A stretch of 64,000 bases of DNA from Macrolepiota albuminosa (GCA_027475525.1 JAMWFC010000113.1:3150001-3214000); one strand, 5' to 3'; positions 1 through 12,960 are shown, counted from the stretch's first letter. Program-made: numbers and translations. Notes: generated from the letters alone by a model not told the origin.

Positions 1-1732
1 GTAACTCCTTAGCAGATGGCTTGCAAGGACCATAAAATAAAATTGCAATCACATCATCAAGATCAGTTATAGAAAGTAGAAGTACTTAATATGCCTTCTA
101 AATAGACAACTCAAAAGCAATAAGATGTGCCTTCATTTTGCTCAGACCAGAGGCTGAAACATGAGTATAACATAACAACTTTCTTACCCTAGCAACTAAT
201 ATCTGTTCAATCCAATTAAGGTGTTTTAACATGTCAGATATAGGGCCAATCCAAAAGCCATTGGCTAGTGTGTTTTTTGGAACCAGCTTATTGAACAATT
301 GCTATCTGCACAGTTGACAAATATGTATGTTTACACAAGTTATTAATTACTGGTCCTTTTAGCTCCCTGACACAATTCATATTGGATAATTGTTTTATTT
401 TGGTGACTCCTGAAATGCAAAGTATATCTAGATAATCTTTCACACTCTTCAGAGTATTCATATTGGCTGCAGGATGTAGGAGATCATACACTGCACAACT
501 CGCTTCCTTCACATACTTCTGTTCTGTGCCAGAACAAAAATTTCCTATGATATTCATAATTCACAACTTACTAAGCAGAGATGGTAGAAATATCATATTT
601 TCATCTGGATCCAGATATTCTTGTTTAAGAGGTATGGTGACACTTTGCTCAATGCATGTGAATTTACAAGTATGTCTACAAGTACCATGATGACAAGGAT
701 ATGATGATTGCCTCTGTTTATATGTGTGCCAGATGATTGCCTGCCATGCTGCATCTTTGATTTGTTTATCTGGTTCAGACCATAACACTGTAGTGTTGAT
801 GATGCACAATGGGCAACTGTGACCATCAAACTTTGAGGGCAATTTTTCCTTCAATATAGAACTACTCATACTAATATCATGCATGCAAGCATGCAGATGG
901 ATATTTTTTATAGACAAGTGGTTGACTAACTTTCATACAGGTATTTGTGCATGCACAAAGCCTTTCATCACAGGATATGACATGAGTCCACTGGCATCTA
1001 CATGATTAACATATTTGAACACTCAACCTACCAGGATGTAATCATGACCAGCAGACATATATGGACTCACTGTCTCTACAGGAAATGAATAAACCTTGCC
1101 ACCACCAAAGTGAAGTATGCAATGTAGACATCTCTCTTCAAGTAGTAGAGTGTATGAACATGGATTTGTAAGACAAACAATAGACAGAATACATTATAAT
1201 AACTCACATGCTCCAGAGTAAGAATTATATGTCTGAATGCAAGTACATAAACAAGGGACAGCCAGCCATCAGAAAGGTCAACATCCTCTTCAATTAAAGG
1301 TACTATTACTGCAGCATCATATGGGCTGTATTTTACAGCAAGTCAAACTATACTGGTGCTGGACATACAGTTTCTCAAGTAAATCACAAAATCATGACAT
1401 AAGACATGTCCTCTGATTAACAGAACTTGTAAAGCATGACATATTCTCACAGTGTGCATACCAATCCATAATTGGCAAATATATATCTAAGGATATGGCA
1501 AATTGTATATGTCAATGTAACTATGAGGAGGTAATTTGGATACCTGATGGTGGGACATGTGAGTTGTGAGAGTGCAGATTTTAGGATACAGTCTGGTTTC
1601 TATTGGCATGGTGTTTGTATGAGAAAAACTTTATTTCTGAATCTGAAGAAGTTCTTAAGCTGACTCCCAAGAGGCTGAGACTCAAGCCAGGGTAGTGAAA
1701 CCATACAGAGCCAGAGGTTCGAAAGGGGTGAT
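1..1732. other. AT-rich stretch without a supportable gene
   Basis: No reading frame here can be assigned to a family. On the minus strand at 561-917 a stop-free stretch of 118 codons has paired Cys/His residues (CPLC, then CHHGTC). It resembles a decayed zinc-finger-like segment, but frames on both sides are full of stops. The base composition is much more AT-rich than the genes at the right end of the window, as in the other old repeats here. I see no RNA gene or repeat boundary. Confidence 0.4.
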
Positions 1733-2710
1733 CTAAGTGTGGGCCAAGTGAAGGAGGAATAAGAGGTGAAGAATATAGTTTAGATTGTTCTCCAGATACA
1801 GCTTATAAGTGTTGCTGTGCCACCAACCTAGAAGCTGTATCTTGCAATCAGAGTATCCTGCCCACAGTGGCCTCTGAGGCTGCTCCTCTGCAAAAGCTGT
1901 GCCCCACAAAGATATTGGGCTTGAAGCCTGCAAGGGTAAGAGCTTCTCTGATGCTTTTGATGAAAAAGTCATAGAACAGGGGCCTGCCATCTGGTTGCTT
2001 GAACAATAGGACATTGAGACTGCAGGGATTTTCCTTGAATATAGCTTTAAGAGCAGAGACAGAGCATGTGGGAAAGCCAGGTGTGGCAGCAATAGTAATA
2101 GTGATGCCCTTCCAGAAAGAGTCCATCTTTAATACTGGTAGGGTGATATGTGTCTGAGTCACATTGTTGAAGGAGAGGAGGAACGTGATGCAGCCCTGGA
2201 AGAGGTTGAGGCTGGAGTTGAATTTGCCTGCCTTACTAGTCATAAACTTACTGCTTTAGAGGAGGCCTGCATAGGCAAAGCAGCACATGGTGTGGATGGC
2301 TGTGTGGCCAGGAGTGGCACTGGGCCTGAGCTGTGTAAGGATAGCTGTGAGGATGGGCAAAGTGATAGGCTAGACAAGCTTGCATTCTCATACCCCATGG
2401 TAGTGTTTGATGCTGCAGAGCAATAGTTGCATGAGGGGGAGTTTATAGCATCAAAGACAATGCCAGTGTCTATATGGAGAAATTTGACAGCAGAGAGGTA
2501 GGACTCGATGGTTTAAGGCTGCACTCATCCTCTGAGGCTTGCTACCCATGACAGGATGGTGAGTTGGGAGGTGGAAATGATAGAGCCATCAGCATTGTAG
2601 AGGTTGTGCAATTGGACATACAAGATGAACTGCCATTGGCCCATGGAGTAGGTCTTTTGGGTGCCAGCCACAATGATGATACCAACTGTAGTTGGGTGCA
2701 CTAGACATTA
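1733..2710 (-). pseudogene. Tyrosine recombinase (integrase-like) relic
   Basis: Read on the minus strand in shifting frames, this is a decayed tyrosine recombinase, the enzyme class that cuts and rejoins DNA through a tyrosine. From about 2700 to 2430 an N-terminal core-binding part is readable (ILSWVASLRG, then TIESYLSAVKFLHIDTG). The catalytic part contains VGHSFCRGAAS near 1880-1910 and IQLLGWWHSNTYKLYLE near 1790-1840, which ends in the candidate catalytic Tyr. Fungal relatives usually have HSFRRG and LLGRW, so Cys and Trp stand where Arg is expected. Both changes are explained by C-to-T at CpG (CGT to TGT, CGG to TGG). In-frame stops and frameshifts occur throughout. It could be a stand-alone fungal recombinase gene or the end of a DIRS/Crypton-like element; no reverse transcriptase is visible beside it. 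Confidence 0.72.
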
Positions 2711-3637
2711 TCAAGTACAACGCTGTCTCCAGCACCTGGTATGTGTAGTTGTGAGGAGTCCTGACAGAGTCCCAGTGTGCTCAAGCAGATGTAATTAGTT
2801 GATGTACTGGATAATAGTGCCTCTGACACTACCTAGCAAATTGTAAGTGCCATGGTTCAGGCAAAGATATTGAGAAGAAAAAAGCACAACATAATGTGCC
2901 TGTAGATAGCACTATAAACAACAAAGACAATAAAGACAAAGCTAGTGCCCAACTTAGTGACAAAGTTAGGACAAGCTAGCACAATTTGAATGCTGAGTCT
3001 GCTCACTTTTTAGTATAATTCCAATTGGCCAGGCTTCTCTGAGGTATGGTTGGAAAATTCTTGACAGATGCCATGAGCACTAATATTAGTGCTAAACATT
3101 GTATCAATTTCTGATTGGTCAAAATGTCAGATTTGAGTATATCCTGTGCTGTCATCATTGATTCTTTTAGACTTCTGATTGAAGTGCCTCATCAAATGGC
3201 AGTGCCTAATGCTAACCCCTTCTGGAAGTAATTGGAGTTTGATCAGAGTTACCTCCCCACTGTCATGCTAGCACTATGGATTCTAAGCCTCCTAAATCTT
3301 TGAAGTCAACAAATAGTATGTGCTAAAGGACTAATAAATGTTGAATAAGGCTGATAAGTAGAGTTTGCAATGGGATGCTAAAGCCAGAGATATCCTGAGT
3401 CCCAGAAGATCACTAGAGTCTTCAGTATGTCAAATGTTGGTAAGCCCATAATGTCTTTTGATGCGCTCAGCTCAAGTAGAAGCCTATCATCTCTCTCCAA
3501 CTGAAAAATTAACTGTTCTCAGTCAAATGCTGTCATTAATTTGACTGTGCTACAGTCCACATGATGCTGCCAGTGCCTTATAAAAATTGTTTCTAAACAT
3601 CTCTTTCCAGTCATGTTTTTATCCCATCTTTTTCATA
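2711..3637. other. Gene-poor spacer before the NLR-like relic
   Basis: About 0.9 kb of AT-rich sequence with stops in all frames. It separates the recombinase relic (minus) from the NLR-like relic (plus) and presumably holds the old promoter of the latter. I cannot point to a specific promoter element. Confidence 0.35.
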
Positions 3638-5267
3638 ATGTCTGGTTTTGCTGCTTCTGTCCTCCCCAACTTTCTTGCTAAAGCCTCATATTTATTTGAT
3701 CATGCTAAGGCTACTAGTGCCACCAATGTGCCACAAAATGTACCTGCTATAATGTGGCTCTATTAGCAATAGTTGGTGGTGTGTGGCCCTGATACAATTA
3801 ACCAGAAGACTATTGTAAAAATGAGGAATAAGTTGAATCGAATTCTAACTCTGTTTAATGTGAGTTATAGTTTGTTTATTTCTTTTTTAATGGAATGTGA
3901 TGAATTTATCCAAACTGAACTTAACATGTCAACAAATATGAAACTTGACAAACTCCTGGCTAAGTGTTGTACAATAGTTAACTTCAGTTCTCAGACATAT
4001 GCATTGACAAACTTCCATAAAGATTGGGCTTATTTCTTTGTAAAGATTCTGTGGAACCTGATGTACTACTCATTTGGCTGAGAGTCTTTTTTGAAAGGGA
4101 CAATCTTGTCCATAGTATCACCCAGTCTCTGCATGACTGCCACAATACTGCCCTTATTGGCCTGGGAGGCATCAGGAAAAGTACCATTGCCTGCGCTGTT
4201 CTAAACAAGGCAAGGATCGCCTCCAGGTTTCAAGGTCAAAGATATTTTGTCCAGTTTGATGATATGGATGCTGAACAGGTGAATGTCAGAACATTTCTCA
4301 ACTGGATTGCAAAGACAATGGTGATTGGCTACTTTGGTCAATGCTCACAATCTGATATTAAAGGCAATTTCAACATTAGACACACTCCTTGTCCTTGACA
4401 ATGCTGAAACCTTCTTGGGTGCCCCTGTTGATGCTGGATGAATTGCAGATGCCATAGATGGCTTTGGTGTAAGACTCAATGTCATCATCCTCATTACCAC
4501 ATGCACAACCATACTGCCTCCAAACCTTGAGTAGATTAGATTACAGGTCCCTGTGCTTGAAGAGAGTGCTGTATATGAAGCTTTTTAAGCATACTGCGCT
4601 TCCATTGAAAAGTCAATTCTTACCCAACTGCTCTTTGCTGTCGACTTCCACCCTCTCTTAATTAATTTACTTGCACAAGCAGCAGTTCAGAATGAATGGT
4701 TACCTCAAGAGCTTGTTACTGCATGGAATCATCAATGTGTAGCTCTGCTAGAGACTGAGAATGGAAAACTCCAAAGTATTGCTGTCACTATTGAGATGCC
4801 TCTCAGCTCTCCCTCCTTTATCAAACTTGGTGACATGGTTTGTCATCTCTTGCAACTAATTGCATTTCTTCCTCAAGAAATTAGCAAGACATGTCTTGCT
4901 GCCATTTCCCTTAGAGCATCATACATTGAAACATGTGCAGATGCATTGTGCAAGCAGTCCATTGCATATAGACATGGCAACTTCATTACTCTTCTAGCTC
5001 TCATATGCCTTTACATATTAAATTGCTATAAATAGGATACCTCAATGAATTCATTGTTGGGAGGACTGAGGAGATATTATGCCACCCACATTTGAGAGTC
5101 GCATGTTGTTCTCGCAGAGGACATAAACATCAAACACATCCTTAATCATTGGCTCTGGAATACTAGGAATGTTAAAATCATCCCCAATGTATTGCAAACT
5201 ACAATGATTTTCTTATCTATCCTTTACATGTATTGACCATGCTCAACTTCTCTGCACCCCATTATAT
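3638..5267 (+). pseudogene. NLR-like (NB-ARC) pseudogene, 5' half
   Basis: This is the N-terminal half of a fungal NLR-like STAND NTPase, a family implicated in non-self recognition. The probable start is ATG 3638 (MSGFAASVL). An alpha-helical N-terminal segment follows, then the P-loop ALIGLGGIRKSTIACAVL at about 4155-4208; the usual GGIGKST has Arg for Gly. Next come a Walker-B-like stretch with a hydrophobic-LDNAETFLGAPVDAG pattern near 4388-4435, LITTCT (sensor-like, near 4490), and the winged-helix-like segment QLLFAVDFHPLLINLLAQAA near 4628-4690. Several stops and frameshifts are present. The text stops at 5267, where Copia-A begins, and resumes with TPR-like repeats at 47790. Family features are established knowledge; linking the two halves is inference from the matching target duplication and domain order. 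Confidence 0.82.
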
Positions 5268-5593
5268 TGTTGAGGAATGTGACGTTTGACTTTAGCTGTT
5301 ACCCACTTATAACATTACTATTTTATCATATTCACATATGTTTCACTTTTATTTCATTATGACACATTTATTATCTTTATATGACATAACTCATTATATA
5401 CACATCTATAAATATTACATGGAGACCTGGAGTCATGTCATCTCTCTTGACATTGACTCCAGGTATGTTGTTTATTTAATATCATTACATTAACTGTACT
5501 TATATATCTCTCTCAACATTAACTTCAGCCTATTATTATATTGTCTACTATACACAAATATACATATCATTGTTGCACTATAATGCTGCATCA
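5268..5593 (+). repeat. Copia-A 5' LTR
   Basis: The 326-bp LTR begins TGTTGAGG and ends GCATCA. It aligns along its whole length with 47453-47784. Many differences are CA in one copy against TG in the other, as expected if an ancestral CpG decayed on opposite strands in the two copies. Confidence 0.92.
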
Positions 5594-5605
5594 GGTTATG
5601 GGCCC
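5594..5605 (+). promoter_or_regulatory. Copia-A primer-binding site (half tRNA-iMet type)
   Basis: GGTTATGGGCCC directly follows the 5' LTR. It matches 11 of 12 bases of the complement of the initiator tRNA-Met anticodon arm (GGGCTCATAACC). Drosophila copia and yeast Ty5 are known to prime from such an internally cleaved tRNA half. The ATG of gag (5598) lies inside it. Confidence 0.65.
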
Positions 5606-7934
5606 CGCTCTCGTAAATGAGACCAGTACTTCTAAAACATTACAGTTTCTGAAATTTAATGGTACAAACTACTGTACCTGGTCTGATAATATAAAGTCAG
5701 CTTTGCAGGCTAAAGCCTTGTGGGGTGTAGTATCTGGGAGAGAGCCTCATTCTCCAAAACCACCTACCAAATATTCTGACCTCATGACCACTACGTGTCC
5801 TACCAGTGATCAGCCTCTTCAAGTCATTTATAAAGAGGGATCCAACTTGATAAAGGTGTTACAGTCTAAAGACTTTTCAACTTGGCAGACTGCTCATGAT
5901 AAATATAAGCACTAGCTCAACAAGGATAACTTGGCCATGGGATTAATTCATAATGCTATTGAATACACCTAGCGCAAGACTATAGTCAACCTCAACACCT
6001 CCCAAAAGATTTGGGAACACATGCAAAAAAATTATGTTGACCAGCAAAGTGGTATCAATATCCACTATTATTATCAACAGCTATATGCAAAAAGATGGGA
6101 TGGTAACTCATCCTTGGCTAATCACCTTGAGTTTTATATGAGTATTCATTGCTGTTTTATTGAGGCTGGTCACGTCAACAACTATACTATCCTAAATGCC
6201 ATGCTTCTCTTGTTACCTTGTACTCCAACCTGAGAAGTCATTAAACAAAATCTATTATCTCATGGTGCTTTGCTCACTCTCAAAACTGTAACAATGGAAT
6301 TATTATCTGTGTACAACAGAATGACCCTTGGAAACACTACTACAAATAAAATGTTAGCATTCCTATCTACTAGAAAAAACAATTCGAGTGGTAGTAGAGT
6401 GAAATTTAACCAGAAGAAAGTACCTAGGACCAAATGCCAGCTGAAATCCAATGACATCTGCTACAATTGTGGAGAGAAGGGACATTGGAGTCCGAAGTGT
6501 CCAAAGCTCAAGCCATCCAAGAGCTCTGGAAGCACAAATATATCTATATCTACAGTTGCACCTAGAGCACAAGAAGTTGAAAAGGTATTGATGGCCCCGT
6601 ACAACAGAATGTCCACAGGATTGCTTCTCAATAGCGCTGCATCGTGCCACATGGTGGCAAATCTCAGATATTACATTAATTACCAAGGGATCAAGAATCA
6701 ATACATTTCTGTAGGAGGCATGAATGTGTTGCCTGTTACTGGCAAAGGAACCATTGCATTCTTAACTTACCTTCCATCTGGGACTAACAATGTCCAACTG
6801 CACAACATACTGCATATTCCTACTCTCAGAGCCAATCTTATTAGTCTTGGACTGCTGCAAAGGGCTGGTGCCACCATTAATGGGCTTACCTATGGTATCA
6901 GTCTCTCATGGAACAACCAAGAGTTCTTACACACAAATCTTATCAGATTCCATGGCATGCTATATCATATTGAGATATTGACAATGGGAATAACTGATAA
7001 CCATGTGGCATATATTGCAAATGAGTCAACAATGTGCTTGTGGCACTGTCGCCTAGAACACATTAGTTCCCAAGCTATTAAATATATGGTGGATCAACAA
7101 ATGGTTACCAGAATGAAGATAAAGCTGCCACATGAATTTGACAGACTCTGCAGCAGGTGTGCAGAAGGAAAGTCTGTTCAACCTCCTTTGCCTGACTCCA
7201 GTCAGACCAAGTATGAGCTTAACAAGTTGCTTGTTATAGATATCACAGGACCTATGAGTGTTGCTACCTGGAATGGCAATTGTTATGCTATAGTCACCAT
7301 GGAGGCTAGCAAAAGGTTCTCTACCACTTGTTTACTCAAATCCAAGGAAGAGGTAAATGATGCTGTTTGTGATACTACTGCCTTATATAGAAGGAGTAGT
7401 GACAAGTTTGTCAAATGCATTAGAATGAACAATGGGAGTGAGTTCGTAAATTCGACTCTACAAAAGTTTTGCACTCTGAACAGTATTAAGCATCAGATCA
7501 CCAATCCATACTAACCTCAGCAAAGCGGCATAGCCAAACGTGCCATTGCTGTAATAATGGAAATGGTTAGATCTATGCTTCATGGTGCAAAAATTGACCT
7601 ACAATATTGGGCAGAAGCTTTTATGTATACGGTGTATATTTGTTTAGTACACCAACTTCTGCCTTGCAAGAAAAAATTTCCTTCACCGAATGGTATGGTC
7701 AAAAACCAGATTTGGCACACCTTCAAATTTTTGGATTGCTGAGATGGGCTCATGTGTCAAAGGAAGTTCAACAAGGGAAGCTGAAGTCTCAAGTGGTATG
7801 AGTTCAAATGTTGGGCTGGTAGGCAGACAAGACCAAGGAATACAGGCTCAAGGACCTGGAAAATAGAAAGCTCATTACCTCTAGAGATGTTGAATTTTAT
7901 GAAGATGACACCCATTTTGATCTCAGGCTTATGC
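5598..7934 (+). pseudogene. Copia-A gag-protease-integrase (5' part of polyprotein)
   Basis: The Gag N-terminus reads LQFLKFNGTNYCTWSDNI, the UBN2-type opening of copia Gag. A CCHC knuckle, CYNCGEKGHWSPKC, lies near 6460-6505. The protease motif LLNSAASCHM near 6622-6651 has Asn where the catalytic Asp of LLDSGASCHM is expected. The pre-integrase segment LWHCRLEHIS (near 7040) and the paired Cys CSRCAEG follow. The integrase core has VIDITGP (first Asp) and IRMNNGSEF near 7420-7445, where Asn replaces the second Asp of RSDNGGEF. Stops occur at 5913, 6231 and 7512, among others. The text breaks at 7934 inside the integrase tail, at the Gypsy-B insertion. The encoded protein is certainly inactive. 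Confidence 0.88.
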
Positions 7935-8453
7935 TGTAAGGGCAACCTCTAGAGGCTGTGGCTCAGTTACACAACTGGCAGAGGAAGATCCAAAGTGTAT
8001 TAGAGAATGTACTGACAATATCATAATAACTACTCACCTGGCAGAGGGAGATCCAAAGAGAACAAGTCTAGGGATTCCCTTTGCCAGGTTGGACGCTTCT
8101 GAAGCTTCTGAAGCATGGGAAACAACTGTACAGTACAACAAAACTTTAAAAACTCGAAAATTGACTAACCAAACAACTGTGCAAACAAGGCAGGAAAACT
8201 CTGGACTTTAGAAGTCAGAAAGGCAAACTCCGGCTTATATAAGCAGTCTGGAAGCGGTGCTGAAGGGCCCACACTTGTCTGAATGGTAGCTAAAGAACCA
8301 GAGCATCTCAAGGGCTGAGAGTAGTACTAACAGATAGTGTTGAAAGAATAGAAACAGTAAAATGAAATAATGTCAGAAGAAATAAGAGAATGAATGAAGG
8401 GAGAGTGAAGAAATAAGGAGTGAGAAAAGGAAGAAATGAGGAGTCCCCTGACA
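7935..8453 (-). repeat. Gypsy-B 3' LTR
   Basis: 519 bp, TGTAAGGG to CCCTGACA on the plus strand. The purine tract of the element (on the plus strand, a C-rich run at 8454-8464) lies against it, as a polypurine tract should. Confidence 0.92.
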
Positions 8454-8464
8454 TCACCCCCCCT

Positions 8465-9923
8465 CTAGAGCACGGCATCTCGACATGCTGGATAGAAGTA
8501 GTTCTGGATGGCCTGGTCTACCTTGGAAAGAGAATAGAGGCCTCTGATTGCCTGGGAAGCATTGGGATGCTGTTGATAGAATTCCCAGACCAAGGCAGGG
8601 GCATGGACATTCCCTTATGGCTCTCAGGAGATGTCCTTGATTCCATAGCCCTTCTACTTGACCTTGAGCTGAAGCTTGTTTCTAAAGAGTCGGCTGTCTA
8701 GGATTCGTTCTACTTCATACTCTTCTTGGTTGTCTACCAGAACTGGAGGTGGAGGTGGCTGTGGACATTGACCTGGGATTGGATCCTCTGGAGCTGGAGA
8801 GAGCTTCACCATATTAAAGACTGGATGGAGTTGACTCATTCCACTAGGCAGCTTGAGTTGATAGGCTAGTGGGCCTACCTCCCTTACTATAGGAAAGAGT
8901 CCTAGATGACAGTGAGAGAGCTTCTGAGAAGGTTGGGTGGTAGCAATATCAGAGGCATCTAAGTAGACTTGATCTCCAGGCTTGTACTTGGGGGCTGGAG
9001 TTCGTCCATGATCATAGTAGCGGGCCATGTCATCCTTTGCCTTAGCTAAAGCCACATTGGCTTCCTCCTGGGCTGCCTTCATCCAATCTATGAACTCGTT
9101 GACAGCTTCATTCTCTGAGGGTCGTCCATGAGGCTCAAATTCCATCTGAGAGTGTTGACCAGTATCTAGAAAGAAAGAAGACATCTGGGTGGCAGCATGT
9201 ACACGGTTGTTGTATTGAAACTCTGCTTCTGGTAATAGGTCATCCCAGTTATCCTGTCGTTCATTGCAGAAGAGCCGGAGATACTGTTCTAGCTCCTGAT
9301 TGACACACTCAGTCTGGCCATCAGACTGGGGGTGGTAGGCTGTAGAAGTGTGGAGTTTGACATGGAGGAGGCAATACAGTTCTCTAGTAAACTCTGCCAC
9401 AAACTGAGGTCCACGGTCAGAGACGTAAGCATCTGACAACTCATGGAGTTTCAAGACATGCTTCCAGTACAGATTGGCAGCACCCATGGCTGAGCAGGTA
9501 GTGTGTGTTGGAATAAAATGAGCACACTTGCCACAGAGATCCACTACCATTATGATTGCATCATATCCATGAGAGTCTGATAACTCAACAATGAAGTCTA
9601 CTGAGGCCACACTCCAACGCTCAGCTGGAATAGGCAATGGACAAAGCTATCCTATAGGAGGCTGACGACAAGGCTTAGTCTGAAGGCAAAGGTCACAGGT
9701 GGAGGTGTAAGAGCCAATATACCGTGACATTTGAGGCCACCAGTAATTCTGCGAGACCAGCTCCAGTGTCTTCCATCTGCCAGGATGTCCTGCAACTCGA
9801 GAGTCATGATGCTGCTCCACAATCCGCCTCTGGAGGTCTGGCAGGTTGGAAACATAAATGCATCCCTGGAAGGTGAGAAAACCATTCTCCAAAGACCACT
9901 TGTCAGTGCGGACAGACTTCACT
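8465..9923 (-). pseudogene. Gypsy-B integrase and chromodomain
   Basis: Reading from 9923 downwards, the zinc-binding part is HHDSRVAGHPGRWKT ... CDLCLQTKPC (9840-9660). The catalytic core follows: VASVDFIVEL (first Asp, near 9605), VSDRGPQF (second Asp, near 9410) and GQTECVNQELE (Glu, near 9310). A GPF/Y-like linker and then a chromodomain, EYEVERILDSRLFRNKLQLK (8725-8665), continue in broken form to the stop at 8465. The chromodomain targets insertion to modified histones in the chromovirus lineage. One stop interrupts at about 9640 and another (TAG) inside the chromodomain near 8654. All three catalytic residues are still present. It directly continues the part at 41014-43330. Confidence 0.9.
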
Positions 9924-10097
9924 TGTAACGGAGTCACACGTAGTACTAGCATCAACGATGCTATAATTATCAAGTAGAGTATTATGTAAGATAACATCTT
10001 GTTTTCATTCTAAGTACTAGGCAAATCTGATACTGCGGTCTGATTTAGCACTTGTGTGATACACACAAGATAGTTCTAACTCGTAACTCAGGTTACA
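9924..10097 (+). repeat. Gypsy-C 5' LTR
   Basis: 174 bp. It differs from 40763-40936 at 9 positions, 8 of them transitions. No primer site could be recognised: the AT-rich bases after it match neither a tRNA end nor the complement of its own LTR. Confidence 0.9.
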
Positions 10098-10208
10098 TTT
10101 TTTTAAATCTTCTGCTATCGGCTTTAAACTCTAGGCTTGTTACCGACTAGGCAACTATCATCAAAACCTCTCGATTTTCTGTTGGCATCACGTTGAAAAC
10201 GTGCTTCC

Positions 10209-12960
10209 ATGACTGGCTCCCTTGATCCAGATCCTCCGTTCCCAGCTGCAGACACAGGTGACCTACTTGTGCTTCAAGCTGTGAAGACGCAATCTGCATC
10301 AGCATACCAACCTCCACCAAAGCAGGATGAAAAGATTCCTCATGATGTCAGCGCGAGCTTTGGAATATCTGGTGGGCTATCTGTATCACGGATGATGTCC
10401 ATTGTACGACCTGGTGGTAAACCAGGAGAGAGATCCGCAGTCTCAGGAGTGTCGCTGCCAGCGAGCCAAATGCCTTCATTGATGTATCCGGTATTGCCTG
10501 AGAGCTTGTCAGCTCATTCTGAGGGTCAACTGGATATTACCCAGTACTTGTAAATGGTACAAGGCAGCACGTTTGCACATAGTACTCCCTTTCAGACTGC
10601 ACCTACTGAATGGCTTTTGGAATATGTGGCCGATGCGGCTACTGAACCAGGACCGTCATCACTGACGACACAAGGACAGGTGCAAGGACCAGCAATAGTG
10701 GTCAGTCGGGAGGACGACAATGTTGTAAGGTTGGAAAAGGCATCGACAGCGCCTGGAATTCCAGAGTTGCACAGACGGGCCGGCAAACAGCTGCAAGTGA
10801 GGCATGATGGCCTCAGGAGAGTTATGGACTTAGAGTCTGAGCTGGAATTCTCAAATGATGAGGAAAGCAAAAGGTCGCATTTGACCTTGTCTATACAGTT
10901 ACAGCTGGTGTTAGACCAATATCCGTCGGTCACAAAGGAATTGACGCAAAAGCGTCTGCAGCTTTATGTAGTAAAGCACTTACAGTTGCTGGCTGCTAGG
11001 AGCCACGAGGTACCCCATGCAGATTTGAATGAATATATCAAATTGTTTGTGCGTATCTTCGAACTCAAAGTGGTTGAATACCTTAAGCGCAAAGCAGCAT
11101 GAGAGTCAGCAGTCTCTATGGCCACTCCGGCCAACTCAGTAGAATGTGAGATGAGTGTGCGCTGATGAGCGCCATTAATCGCAGATGCGATGGAGTTGCT
11201 CAATGCGCCTCGTCAGGCCAATGAGTCTCAGCAAGATTACGTTCAGCGTCAGAATGCCGCAAACCATCAATGCATTGTTAGCGGAGTGCCTCAGCAGGCA
11301 TTGTCTGAGGTAGAGACTGTGACAATGACTCCGGCAGAGCCAGAGGCAATACATGCAGTGCAGGAGGTTAAGACACCTCGAAAGCAAGTTACTATCAAGG
11401 AAGAGGTGGACGAAGTCCACGTTCTGGATGAACAAACACAACCACAACGTGTAATGCGACGTGTCCACCTAGTGGACAACTGGAATAAACGCATTAACTA
11501 CCAGAGGATACGCAACCAGGACTTGCGTGATCATGGCGAGTCGTTGATTGACGACCAGGGGGTAGCCTTTGAAGGGCGTGAGGGAGTAACGCCTGTCGAT
11601 GACATGCGGCGACAATTCACGGCTTGGACTGCTGAACCAGACAGAGATCCGGGTGGTAGCGATAATAGTAGTGACCACTATGAGCGGAGGGAGTCAACTC
11701 GTCGCAATAACGATGGTGGAGGGCGTGATCGTAGGAATGACAATCGAGACAATAATAACCATTGTGATAGTGGCAGGCGGGCTGGTGGAGTACCAGCAGA
11801 GCTATAAGTGAGGCAACAGCCCACCCCACAGCCAGAACAAACAGCCAATGAGCACCTGTTTCGCAGTCCCCAGGCATTTTCAATGCCCGCACCTTATGAA
11901 TTGCATGAAACTACGCTGGGAATGAATGAAGCGGTCAGGATCCATATAGATCATATGCATGACTGTCTCACTCGTCTGGTGGACGACTCCCTTGGAGTCA
12001 GGTTTAAATTCCCTGCTGGGGTAAGTTCCCGTAAGTCCGATGGTAAGCACATCCATGTGTACGCCGGAGGACATAGGTTCTCCCAACTGGAGGATTGGGC
12101 CATGGACATCTGCTACCACCTAGCAGCCTGCTGCTATGGTAGAGACGACATGGACCAGGAAAGGATATTCATGCTACACAAATTTATGGAGGGAGAGGCT
12201 CGGAATTGGTTCCGTCGCCATGTCCTCCACATTAATTGCGACAAATCGCATTGGACATTTAAAGAAGTCCTGATCGGACTGTATAATTGGTTCGTCAACG
12301 CTGCTACGATGCAGGAAGCTCATGATGCCTTTAGGAAGGCAGTGTACGATGCTAAGACTGGCGTCCAGACCTTTTATGATGACCTGGTGGGCCATGTACA
12401 GAATATGGCCATCTATCCAGACGAATACACTATTCGCAAGACATTCCTGGATGGAATACTCACAGACATGAGGAGGGCATTAATACGCAACAACAATTTG
12501 TCTCCGGAGGTCAATACTGTGACCGAATTTTTGGTGTATGCCATCCGTTATGAGCAGTCGACGTGGACTGCAAACCATTATGAGCAGCGTAGTTCACGCC
12601 AAGGAACAATGAACCGTCAGGCAGTGAAGGTGGGAACTTTCTTGGCCAAATGGACAGAGATGGAGAACAATCGCAATCCGTGATTCGTTGTCTGCAAGTC
12701 AATTTCTGGAGGCCAGTGGCCTCAATTAAAGCCTGCTGGACAATGGCCAGCAAAAAATAGTCGACCTTTTTCAGATCAAAACCAAGTAGTAGCAAGAGGG
12801 GTAGCAGCACCTGCAGTGTGTATGGCAAGCAAACCCATTGGGGCCTTGGGAGCAGTCTAGAGAAGGCCTGCAAAAGACCCTTCAGCATGCTACAACTGTG
12901 GTAGGAGCAGGCATTTTGCTAAGGAATGTCCTGCCCTGCTTAAGGCACACATCTGAGCAG
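10209..12960 (+). pseudogene. Gypsy-C gag (long single frame with stops)
   Basis: One frame (beginning ATG 10209) stays open across 2.7 kb except for stop codons at 10551, 11100, 11163, 11166, 11805 and 12681, plus one or two before the knuckle. It looks like a single long Gag of over 900 residues damaged by point mutations. The N-terminal 550 codons are low in complexity and unrecognised. An Asp/Arg/Asn-rich patch lies near 11640-11790. The capsid part (about 12090-12560) has FMEGEARNWFRRHV, TFKEVLIGLYNWFV and TFYDDLVGHVQNMA, typical of gypsy Gag. A zinc knuckle, CYNCGRSRHFAKEC, lies near 12885-12925. An acidic spacer leads into the protease. Gag packages RNA and forms the particle. Confidence 0.82.

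Noticed and set aside
7935..8453. Gypsy-B left LTR as the start of a plus-strand element
   Set aside because: The polypurine tract and all pol domains show that the element runs on the minus strand; this is its 3' LTR.
10098..10140. Possible self-priming site in Gypsy-C
   Set aside because: The leader after the 5' LTR has no complement of 9 or more bases in the LTR.
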